Of a DNA stretch of 64,000 nucleotides, positions 41,901-53,900 are shown in pieces. Both the position numbers and the translations under genes were made by a program. A model generated the notes under the pieces. The model searched no databases, had not been told where the DNA came from, and was given only the letters and a program-made list of their open reading frames with translations. The DNA is from Budorcas taxicolor (taxonomy: Eukaryota > Chordata > Mammalia > Artiodactyla > Bovidae): NCBI RefSeq assembly GCF_023091745.1, contig NC_068926.1:71298001-71362000 (forward strand), read 5' to 3'. The number at the start of each line of letters is the position of its first letter. Positions within the stretch are counted from its first letter, which is position 1.

Positions 41901-44900
41901 GCAGAACGAAAGCCTCCCCGTGGTGGCACCGGGCGAAGGTGGTCAGAGGTGGGCTCAAGGGAAGCCCGCCTTTGGCTCTGAACCTCGTGTGGCTAGTTGG
42001 GCTCAGCCATCCGCCCACCTGGTGGCCCATCTGCCTTTTTCGCTTTTTATTTTCTTTTTTTCTAAATGCATTTTTCTACTTTATTGCTTGGTCTTCTCCT
42101 TTACTGGTTCTAAAATCAACTGTTGAGTACGTGTAAAACTAGATGAAGTACACATACACTGCAAAACAGGAGCGCGGTGAGCTAACCGGCCTGGAGGGCC
42201 AGCCCTGGCGGGAAGGAGCACGGGCGCGTGAGGCTCGCGTGCCCTCTCGGCCCCTGAGCGCCCGTCTCCCGCAGCTGAGCGCGCCCCCACCCCCGGCACC
42301 CAGGGGCTCGCCAGGCTTGGTGTCTGCGGGGCAGGGCATTCCCGCCTCTCATCCCAGGGCACGGATGCTCGCCCTTGCCCTAGAGGCCTGCCATGGGGCC
42401 TCACGAGCTCTTGCATGTGGGCATGGAGGAGGATGCCCGGGGCATGCTGGGCTGTGTGGGCTAGGCTGCCAGCTGGTCCCTCAGACTCATTACCTCCCTG
42501 GGGCCTTCCACTTGGGTTTGGGAAGGAAGCCCTGGCTTCTCTCAGGCTTCGTGAACTGGAAAACAGGTAAGAGGTGTGGTTGGGAGCAAGTGGAACTGGA
42601 AGGGGAGGCAGGGGTGAGGAGGAGGGGAAGGAGGTCAGACAGCCCTGTATGAGGGCGGGGAGGAGCTGCGATGCCCTCAGTGCCCTTGGCTGGGGGCAGG
42701 GGGCAGCCGAGGAGCTCAGGTGCTCCTGCTCTGTGGACTGGAGCTTCTGGGTGAGAGGACAGCACCACCCGCCCCCGCCCACCACCCCGGAGGGATGGGC
42801 ACCTGCTGAGGAGGCACCACGCCGTGCTGGGCCTGAGACGAGGCCGCCCCGCTGCCAGGGGAGCTGCTGCTGCTTGTGCAGGAGTGACTGGATCTTTGCC
42901 CAAATTCCTGTTGGCAGAACGTGTTTTCTTATTGATTTGGAATGCTTTTTATATATTAAAGGTCTTAACCATACTCACAGAAAACTAGTCAGTCTAATCA
43001 CACTAGGACCACAGCCTTGTCTAACTCAATGAAACCAAGCCATGCCTGCGGGGCAACCCAAGACAGGCAGGTCATGGTGGAGAGGAGACGGGAATGGCAA
43101 GCCACTTCAGTATTCTTGCCTTGAGAACCCCATGAACAGTATGAAAAGGCAACATGATAGGATACCAAAAGAGGAACTTCCCAGGTCTGTAGGTGCCCAA
43201 TATGCTACTGGAGATGAGTGGAGAAGTAACTCCAGAAAGAATGAAGGGATGGAGCCAAAGCAAAAACAATACCCAGTTGTGGATGTGACTGGTGACAGAA
43301 GCAAGATCTGATGCTGTAAAGAGCAATATTGCATAGGAACCTGGAATGTCAGGTCCATGAATCAAGGCAAATTGGAAGTGGTCAAACGAGATGGCAAGGG
43401 TGAACGTTGACATTCTAGGAATCAGTGAACTAAAATGGACTGGAATGGGTGAATTTAACTCAGATGACCATTTTATCTACTACTGCGGGCAGGAATCCCT
43501 CAGAAGAAATGGAGTAGCCATCATGGTCAACAAAAGAGTCTGAAATGCAGTACTTGGATGCAATCTCAAAAACGACAGAATGATCTCTGTTCGTCTCCAA
43601 AGCAAACCATTCAGTATCACAGTTATCCAAGTCTATGCCCCAACCAGTAATGCTGAAGAAGCTGAAGTTGAACAGCTCTGTGAAGACCTACAAGACCTTG
43701 TAGAACTAACACCCAAAAAAGATGTCCTTTTCATTCTAGGGGACTGGAATGCAAAAGTAGGAAGTCAAGAAACACCTGGAGTAACAGGCAAATTTGGCCT
43801 TGGAATGGAGAATGAAGCAAGCAAAGACTAATAGAGTTTTGCCAGGAAAATGCACTGGTCATAGCAAACACCCTCTTCCAACAACACAAGAGAAGAATCT
43901 ACACATGGACATCACCAGATGGTCAACACTGAAATCAGATTGATTATATTCTTTGCAGCCAAAGATGGAGAAGCTCTATACAGTCAGCAAAAACAAGACC
44001 GGGAGCTGACTGTGGCTCAGATCATGAACTCCTTATTGCCAAATTCAGACTCAAATTGAAGAAAGTAGGGAAAACCGCTAGACCATTCAGGTATGACCTA
44101 AATCAGATCCCTTATGATTATACAGTGGAAGTGAGAAATAGATTTAAGGGCCTAGATCTGATAGATAGAGTGCCTGATGAACTATGGACGGAGGTTCCTG
44201 ACATTGTACAGGAGACAGGGATCAAGACCATCCCCATGGAAAAGAAACGCAAAAAAGCAAAATGGCTGTCTGGGGAGGCCTTACAAATAGCTGTGAAAAG
44301 AAGAGAAGTGAAAAGCAAAGGAGAAAAGGAAAGATATAAGCATCTGAATGCAGAGTTCCAAAGAATAGCAAGAAGAGATAAGAAAGCCTTCTTCAGCGAT
44401 CAGTGCAAAGAAATAGACAAAAACAACAGAATGAGAGAGACTAGAGATCTCTTCAAGAAAATTAGAGATACCAAGGGAACATTTCATGCAAAGATGGGCT
44501 CGATAAAGGACAGAAATGGTCTGGACCTAACAGAAGCAGAAGATATTAAGAAGAGGTGGCAAGAATACACGGAAGAACTGTACAAAAAAGATCTTCACGA
44601 CCCAGATAATCATGATGATGTGATCACTAATCTAGAGCCAGACATCCTGTGAAGTCAGGTGGGCCTTAGAAAGCATCACTGTGAACAAAGCTAGTGGAGG
44701 TGATGGAATTCCAGTGGAGCTATTTCAAATCCTGAAAGATGATGCTGTGAAAGTGCTGCACTCAATATGCCAGCAAATTTGGAAAACCCAGCAGTGGCCA
44801 CAGGACTGGAAAAGGTCAGTTTTCATTCCAATTCCAAAGAAAGGCAATGCCAAAGAATGCTCAAACTACTGCACAATTGCACTCATCTCACATGCTAGTA

Positions 44901-47900
44901 AAGTAATGCTCAAAATTCTCCAAGCCAGGCTTCAGCAATACGTCAACCGTGAACTCCCTGACGTTCAAGCTGGTTTTAGAAAAGGCAGAGGAACCAGAGA
45001 TCAAATTGCCAACATCCGCTGGATCATGGAAAAAGCAAGAGAGTTCCAGAAAAACATCTATTTCTGCTTGATTGACTATGCCAAACCCTTTGACTGTCTG
45101 GATCACAATAAACTGTGGGAAATTCTGAAAGAGATGGGAATACCAGACCACCTGACCTGCCTCTTGAGAAATCTGTATGCAGGTCAGGAAGCAACAGTTA
45201 GAACTGGACATGGAACAACAGACCAGTTTCAAATAGGAAAAGGAGTACGTCAAGGCTGTATATTGTCACCCTGCTTATTGAACTTCTATAGCAGAGTACA
45301 TCATGAGAAACGCTGGACTGGAAGAAGCACAAGCTGGAATCAAGATTGCTGGGAGAAATATCAATAACCTCAGACATGCAGATGACACCACCCTTATGGC
45401 AGAAAGTGAAGAGGAACTAAAAAGCCTCTTGATGAAAGTGAAAGAGGAGAGCGAAAAAGTTGACCTAAAGCTCAACATTCAGAAAACGAAGATCATGGCA
45501 TCCGGTCCCATCACTTCATGGGAAATAGATGGGGAAACAGTGGAAACAGTGTCAGACTTTATTTTTTTGGGCTCCAGAATCACTGCAGATGGTGACTGCA
45601 GCCATGAAATTAAAAGAGGCTTACTCCTTGGAAGAAAAGTTATGACCAACCTAGATAGTATATTCAAAAGCAGAGACATTCCTTTGCCGACTAAGGTCCG
45701 TCTAGTCAAGGCTATGGTTTTTCCAGTGTTCATGTATGGATGTGAGAGTTGGACTGTGAAGAAGGCTGAGCGCCAAAGAATTGATGCTTTTGAAGTGTGG
45801 TGTTGGAGGAGACTCTTGAGAGTCCCTTGGACTGCGAGGAGATCCAACCAGTCCATTCTGAAGGAGATCAACCTGGGATTTCTTTGGAAGGAATGATGCT
45901 AAAGCTGAAACTCCAGTACTTTGGCCACCTCATGCGAAGAGTTGACTCATTGGAAAAGACTCTGATGCTGGGAGGGATTGGGGGCAGGAGAAGGGGACGA
46001 CAGAGGATGAGATGGCTGGATGGCATCGCCGACTCGATGGACGTGAGTCTGAGTGAACTCCGGGAGTTGGTGATGGACAGGGAAGCCTGGCGTGCTGCGA
46101 TTCATGGGGTCGCAAGGAGTCGGACACGACTGAGCGACTGAACTGAACTGAAGTGAATCTTTTTCCCCCCCAAATGCTTTTGTCAGTTTTTTGTCTGATT
46201 TTAAATTGCAGCTTCTGTTTTCTTTGACATACAGAAGTTTTGAATTTTTAGTGCATCAAATCTCTTGATGTTTTCAATCGGTGGTGCGTTTGTTCGTTAT
46301 GCTTGGAAAGCCTTTCCGAGGCTTGAGCAGCCTTCGTCCTGTGGTTACAGACTCAGGATGGAGCTCCTGCAGTGCGCCGGGCACAAGGCAGGCAGGCAGG
46401 CACCCCTGACGGAGCCTGCTTGCCACAGGGAGGCCGGCAGGCGGCGACAGTGGACAGACGGGTCCGTGCGCTGGGCTTCTCCCAGCCATGGTAGGCGTGG
46501 GTTCGTGCTTGCTTGTAGCCTGCTTCTCTGAGCATTTGTAGGGCAGGGGCCTGGCTTGGAGCCTGCTCTGGGACACACGGGAGGCTCCGTCGCCCCGCGT
46601 AAATGAGCTGCCTGCCGCGATCTTCAGCATAAGGGTGCCGTTTCCTCATGGTCGTGTGGATTCTTGTCCTGATATCTTGGGTTGCTGTTTTAGCAGGATG
46701 TTACTGCTGGTCGTTATATCTTCTGGCTGTGCATTTCTGGTTTATAGGCACCCTGGTGAGTTTTGCGTGTTAGCTTCAGGTGTAGCCCCTTTGCTGCGTT
46801 CCCGTTCCCTCTGACGGCCTGTTCTGGGGGATGGTCTGTCGCCCCAGGCAGGGGGGTCCTGCTGGCCTTGGGCGCTGGCAGCCAGTCTCCTGCTTCCTGG
46901 CTCTTTCTGGCCTGGAGCACTGGCAGTGGCGTCCTGTGAGGGTGATGCTGGGGGCCCCAGTCTTTTCCTTGACTTTCTCGCAGCCGTGCCTCCTGTGTGT
47001 TCTCACCGAGAGGGCTTGGCTCTGGCTGCGGCCTCCACCTCTGCCCGTGGGCTCAGCACACCTCAGTGGCTCCTGCTCCATGCGCCAAGAAACGGGGTCC
47101 TGCCGTCCCCGGGGCCCGAGTGGGGAGCGTGGCCGCGTGTCCCCTCACCCTCTCCTCCCTCACAGGGCGGCCCTGCCGTCCCCGCCCCGGGGCCCGAGTC
47201 GGGAGCGTGGCCGCTGTGTCTGGGCCTGGGTGGGGAGCGTGGCCGCGTGTCCCCTCACCGTCTCCTCCCTCACAGGGCGGCCCTGCCGTCCCCGCCCCAG
47301 GCCCCGGGGCCCGAGTGGGGAGCGTGGCCGCGTGTCCCCTCACCCTCTCCTCCCTCACAGGACTCCCTGCTCCGGCTGGGGGACCACCGGCAGTGCTTTG
47401 AGTGCTCCGACGTGGCCCTGAACGAGGCAGTCCAGCAGATGGTCAGCGCCACCGAGGCTGCTGCCAAGGAGGAGTGGGTGGCCACAGTGACCCAGCTGCT
47501 GCAGGGCATGGAGCAGGCTCTGTCGGCGGATGGCAGCATCCTGCGGGACTTGTCCTCTGCCGGTGGCCTCACCCGACTCACCAGCAACCTTATTCAGGTA
47601 ACCCGGCCGCTCCCCGCCCCCCCCGCCCGCCCCCCACCCCCGGCCAGAGCCTGCAGCCTGGCGAGCTGCCCGCCGTGACGCCCCGTCCCACAGGTCATTG
47701 ACTGCAGCATGGCTGTGCAGGAGGAGCCCAAGGAGCCCCACGTGGGCTCGGTGCTGCCCTGGGTCATCCTGTTCCGGGTCGTCCGGCAGGAGGAGGACGG
47801 CTTCCGCTCCCTGTGCCACCAGCAGCAGCTCCAGAGCCCGGCGGACGAAGGTGCGGGGGCACGGGGGTGCCTGTCGCCCGTCTGCATCAGGCTACGGGCG

Positions 47901-50900
47901 CGCGTGGGCTCGGGCGCCAGAAGTTTTCTGGAAGGAGGCAGTGGCAGTGTCTGTACGGACTGGGTGGCGGGGCAGGGCCACGGACCGTGCCGTGCTCCCC
48001 ATCGAGTGCGGGGGGCGAGCCCCATGTGGAGTGGGGCCCCGGAGCCTCGAGCCACTGGCCTCTCCTGGCTGGGGGCCTGGGCGGCACGGGGCAGGCGGGC
48101 ACAGGCTCCACTGTGTGGCTGGGACCCCGGGCCAGGCAGGCGGCCTCACCCGCTCTGGGGACAGTGGCCCGTCTCAGGGTCGCCGGAGGGCAGCCAGAGC
48201 AGCGGAGTCGCAGCCGCCCCACGGGCTGGGCTGGCTCAGGCGGCGGCGCTCAGGGCGGGCCTGCGGGGTGAGCAGGGCCTTCACGGGCTGGCGCTGGAGC
48301 CTGGGCAGCTCCTGTGGACCTGTGTTCAGCAGGCGAGACTAGAGCAGAACAGCAGCTCAGTGACGTTCGGCCGAGACCGTCTGTTCCTCTACCAGGTGGA
48401 CTTTATCCTTCGGTTTCCTTGCATTTTCAGCATAAACTTGACGAAGGTACACGCTTCCTATGTAGCTGTGATTACCACACACATATTCATGTGTTTACTC
48501 AGCCTACTTAAAAGTGCATTTATCGGGGCTTTCCGGTAGCCCCTCGACGGGTTAGCCGAGTGCGCCAGCAGCGCAGGCAGCCATGTTGGGGCGACCGCGG
48601 AGCCCCTGCACGCTCCTGCTCGGAGGGCTGCACCCGCAGCCGTCTGTCAGCAGCTCTCTGCTTGTCAGGCCCCTGCGAACGAGAACTTCTGTCCCTGATG
48701 GTTCGTGGTCGGGGGGAGAAGCAGGCCCACCAGCAGCACCCACAGAGCCAGTCTGAGGCCTGATGGATGGCTGGGCAGGGGAGACACGCAGCCGTGGGGC
48801 AGCTGGGCAGGGCCCCAGAGAGCCGGGCGTGTGGGCGGGCTTGGGGAGGAGCCAGGCCGAGGAGGGCGCCGCCCGTCTGCCGGCAGGGAGCGCCCTGCGT
48901 GGTCCAGCCTCCAGGGCAGCCGTGCTGCTGTCTACTGGGTCATTCTGGGCTCAGCATCGCACGCTCACCTTTTTGCTTCTGCTAAATTGACTTTTTTGGA
49001 TAAATTTTTAGAATAGATATCTTTAGAACTCTTGACAAATAGAGCCTCTGTGTTTTCAAAAAAAGTTTTAGTGGTGAAAAAAACGTTTATACCTATAAAC
49101 ATGCATTATTTTTCTTATAAAAATAATACAAAAAGTTTTGTGGATTAAGAGTCTTCTCTTAATTACGTAAACACAATGTAGTATTTTGTAAAAACTGCCA
49201 ATAAGCAAACAAGGAAAGGAAGACAGTCCAATGCCATAAACCTTGGACAGGTGGGCGGGGAGACAGGGATCTCAGTGGGCTGGCTGCCCATGTAAACCAG
49301 AACAGTCAGGAGCCTACGACCGGACCCGCGGAGGGTGGAGAGTTCACCGTGCTGGAGAAGGTGGACGACGTGGAGGACAGAGGTGTGGGGGTGAGGGAGC
49401 CCCCACGGCCGCAGGGAGCCCAGCGTCAAGTACAAGAATAGGTCCCTGAGTTGCAGCTTTAACGCCAAGCCTGCAGATTGAAAGCATGTGGTGTGTCCCC
49501 GAAAGGCTGCTACCCAGCAGTCTATATCCAGGTACATCATGGCGAAGGGGGTCTTTCAAGGACAAGGGGATGTCAGGTTTCTAAACTGAAGAAGCAGTTG
49601 AAGCGAGGCTCGTCTCAGAGTTTTCCTGGCGCGGGTCAGTGCCATCAGGGAGACGCCCATGTGTCAACGAGGCTCTCACGGCAGGTGCGTGTGGGCCGAG
49701 GCGCACAGCCGGCCATTTGTGATCACAGTGGACTCCAGCTCCTTGAGGGCGTCTCAGGAGCATTGCTGGAGGACAGTCAGTAAGCCAGCGGGAGGCAGGA
49801 AGGGAGAGCGCCGGGAGGGAATGTGCGTTGGGAGGGAGCCAGCGGCCAGGCTGAGCGTAGGCGCAGAGCAGGACGTCCGCGTCATCCCGGGTGGCACCGG
49901 AGCAGCGTGTGCAAGCCGGCAGACTGGGAGCCGGGACGTGCCTCACCGACTCGGGCGGCAGCCGCTCGATGCTGCTGCAGGTGGAAACGGACATAAAGCG
50001 CACGAGCAACCAGAAGGGCTTGAACTTACTCGTGTTCTGACTGTTTTAAGCAGTGCTTTTCAAACCTTTTTTGGCTGGGACTGACCAATAATGAAAAGCA
50101 TGCCACAGGTGTCATGAAGGAACCCTGGTTCTGCTGGGCGGGGTTTGCTCTAGTGCTCTGTCCCGAGACCGATGGGCCACGGCTCAGAGTCTGAAACACA
50201 CCGAGGTGTCTAGGGCAGCTAGTGGCACTGCCAGCGGCACTCGGACATTTGATCAAGATTTGGCTGTTCTTCTTCCTCCTGTGATAGTTAAGTAGACCTG
50301 AATGTGAGGATTTTGAAGTTGAGCAGTGGTGTGTGCAGTGTGGGCTCTACCGTTGTGAACGACTTAGCTGTGTCTTTCAAAGTGTCTCGCGTGCGTGGAG
50401 AGACGCTTCCCGGGATGTTCACAGATGTCAGCCCCGGTTATGGGCGGGTGGGGGGTGCCCTGCTGCCTGGGGGTGGGCCCTGCCTGCTGTCTACTTCCCT
50501 GTGTGAGCTGAGCTGTTTTCTGATAAGCGCCTTCTACGGTAGTAAAGCCTGACGCGTCATCACTGATTTAAAAAGGGAGAAACAGATGAGAAAGGAAAGG
50601 GGGGCAAGCAGGGGGCCCACTGTGGGGGCTGTTGGTAAAGACGGGGCGGGGGCCCGCTGCTCCCCGCTGTGTGCATGCTGACACCCCGTCGCCCAATCTC
50701 TCCCCAGCGTCGGCCGAACTGCCCACGCTCCCCTCGTCCCTCATGCTGCTCAACACGGCCCACGAGTACCTGGGCCGGCGGGGCTGGTGCTGCAACTCGG
50801 ACGGGGCCCTGCTGCGATTCTACGTAAGTGCCACCCCCGCCCGCCGTCAGCCCTGGTCTGGAACGTGCGTGCACGTCCCGTGTGGCTCTCTGCCCTCTCC

Positions 50901-53900
50901 GCCCCTCTCTCTCTCTCTCTCTCTGTAACACTTAAACTTGTTGACTCTGTTTCTTTGGTGATTACAGATTCACTCAGACTATTTTCTCAAGGCAGTTCTG
51001 GTTTTCAGTAGGGTTCACGTAAGCATGACATTGTTCAGGCGTTTGCTTCGGATTTTACGGCCTCTGCAGTGCCCCTAACCACCCCGGTGTTCTTGCCTGG
51101 AGAATCCCAGGGACGGCGGAGCCTGGTGGGCTGCCGTCTATGGGGTCGCACTGAGTCGGACACAACTGAAGCAATGTAGGTGTAGCAGCAGCGGCAGCGG
51201 CGCCTGGTCCCGCCCGTTTGCCCCGCCAGCGTCCCTCTTCTGCGCTTCCTTGTCCTTCGTTGAGAAGTGTTGCGTGTGGTTGGTTGAAATTAGTTTCTTC
51301 ACCTAAACCAGCTGTTGGTTGGCCAATATTAGCCAGCTACTGACCTGCTTTCTCTTTGCTTCTAGGTCACTAAGTAGTACTTTAGCGTTTAATGCTCTTT
51401 ACTTTGTGTGGGTTTGCTCTGTGTTCCTAACTTACTGACGTAAGTGCTTACGTTGGCGATCCCTTTCTAATACACCTGTGGTAAAGATTATAGCTTTTCC
51501 CCAAGCACCTCTTCAACGGCATGCCGTAAGCTTTGGCACTCGCTGTCTTCCCGTGACCCATCCCTAACTCTGCTGAGTCAGGGTTAGAAGACCTGGTCTG
51601 CACGGTGCCTAGCCTCTAGCAGCTGCTGCCGCCGCCAAGTCGCCTCAGGCGTGTCCGACCCTGTGCGACCCCACAGGCGGCAGCCCACCAGGCTCCCCTG
51701 TCCCTGGGATTCTCCAGGCAAGAGCACTGGAGTGGGGTGCCATTTCCTCCTCCAGTGCGTGAAAGTGAAGTCGCTCAGTCATGTCCGACTCCTAGCGACC
51801 CCGTGGACTGCAGCCTACCAGGCTCCTCCGTCCATGGGATTTGCCAGGCAAGAGTACTGGAGTGGGGTGCCTGTGGAGACTCGCTTTTTGTTTCTAGTCT
51901 TGGTGGAAAATGCCACAGATACTTGAAGAGGGCGTGCGTTTGCTAACAGCAGGGCATCACGATGGCCGTGGCTCCGCCTCCACAGATTCACCCATTGGCT
52001 GTGTCGATCGCCGCCTCTGAGGGCCTCGCTGGTGTCTGCCACAGGCCCCCGCCGCCCTAATGGGACTCACCGCTGCTGCATGACTGACTCTCTAATTCAC
52101 ACCCCTCCGGGGGAGCCTGAGGGTCCCAAGGGCAGGGACGGCGTCCCCCTGTGCCCAGCATGAGATGGTGCTCGTGTAGATGCCTGGGGGGCAGGTGAAC
52201 GGTGAAATGAACTCGTGTAGCTAGAAGCCGCCTGGGTGCTGGCAGCAGGGAGGCTGGGCGGGCGCTCCTCGGGCCTGCGGAGCCGCTGCAGGGCCGGCGG
52301 GCCCATCCTGGGCCCTGGGCCCAGGCACGCCCCCCAGGGCAGCGGAGCTGGTGGGCCCGCCCCCAGGCGCCTCTTCCCACCTGCCCTCTTGCCAGGTGCG
52401 CGTCCTCCAGAAGGAGCTGGCTGCGCCCACCGCTGAGGACACCCACCCGCACAAGGAGGAGCTGGAGACGGCCCTGGAGCAGTGCTTCTACTGCCTGTAC
52501 AGCTACCCCAGCAAGAAGAGCAAGGCCCGGTACCTGGAGGAGCACGCGGCCCAGCAGGTGAGCGGCTGCGGCATCAGGCGCACGAGGCCCGTCAGAGGGA
52601 GGGTCTCCCTGCGAGAGCTGGGTGCGCGGCTGAGCTAGTCACCCGCACACACAGCAGCGCGGCACTGCTGCAGTAGGTGTTTCCCCCTAGGTGGAGTCCT
52701 ACAGATAATCCCTTAGAGAGTTTCCATTCGTTTGGTGTTGGGTTTTCAGACTGCAAGCGGGTGTTAGCTCATGGCTCCTGAACACGGTCAGTGGAGCTTT
52801 GATCTGAGGGAGCCCACCCCGGAGTGCGCACCCCTGTGGGCAGAGTCCTGCTGTTTCCCCTTCGGGGTGCAAGCTGCCCCGGCCCGGAGCAGGCCCTTGC
52901 TCAGCGTTTGGCAGCCAGGCGACTGGGCCTCGAGCGTGGTGGCGTGGGCTCGCAGAGGGGCCCTCAGCCCCAGAGTCTGTCTGTATAGAGGCCAGGCTTG
53001 TGTTGGCTCTCGTTCTCCCCGCCGCACGAGTGGGTTTGGGGGTTGCCGTCTGTGAGTGGGTGCTTCACGTGCACGGGTGTGGTTTCTGGCTTCCGTGTGC
53101 GGTGGCCTTGCTGCCAGGGGCCGCCGAGAGTGCTTGCGTGGAGCCCTCCCCGTGCGCGCCCCGGGCTGCGCTCCGACCGCCTCTGTCTGCCTGCAGGTGG
53201 ATCTGCTGTGGGAGGACGCCCTGTTCATGTTCGAGTACTTCAAGCCCAAGACCCTTCCCGAGTTTGACAGCTACAAGACCAGCACCGTGTCCGCCGACCT
53301 GGCCAACCTCCTGAGGAGGATCGCCACCATCGTGCCCCGCACCGAGCGGCCCGCCCTGAGCCTGGACAGACTGTCCGCCTACATCGAGGGCACCTCTCTC
53401 GAGGTCAGGGCTGGCTGCCGGCTGGGGCCCATCTCCCGCACCCCAGCGCCTGTGTGCCTCGGCCCCTCACGCCTGCCCTCTCAACTGCCAGGTGCCCTGC
53501 CTCCCCGAAGGGGCCGACCCCTCCCCTCCAGTGGTCAACGAGCTTTACTACCTCCTGGCCGATTACCACTTCAAGAACAAGGAGCAGTCCAAGGCCATCA
53601 AGTTCTACATGCATGACATCTGCGTCTGCCCCGACAGGTGAGCAGCGGGCTGTGGGAGGGCGGGCCCCCGGAAGGAGGAAGACGAGCGCGCGGAGCCCTC
53701 TTCCCCGGTCTCGGGCGGCCCTCTGCTCCCGGCCTGCGGTGTCGGGGTGCCGCCTGGCTCCAGCCTGCCGGGGCGCAGCCTCCACTCCTGGTCCCGGCCC
53801 CCTGCCCCGGGGAGTCGGCTGGATGCCTGACTCCTCCAAGGCCACACCTCTTATCGTGGCTGTTTTCCTCCTTGGGGCGGGGTTGCCATGCTGGCGCAGA

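Noticed and set aside
43580..45896. Endonuclease and reverse-transcriptase-like open frames as possible host genes
   Set aside because: They are consecutive pieces of one decayed BovB with internal stops, a frame change and a mutated catalytic motif.
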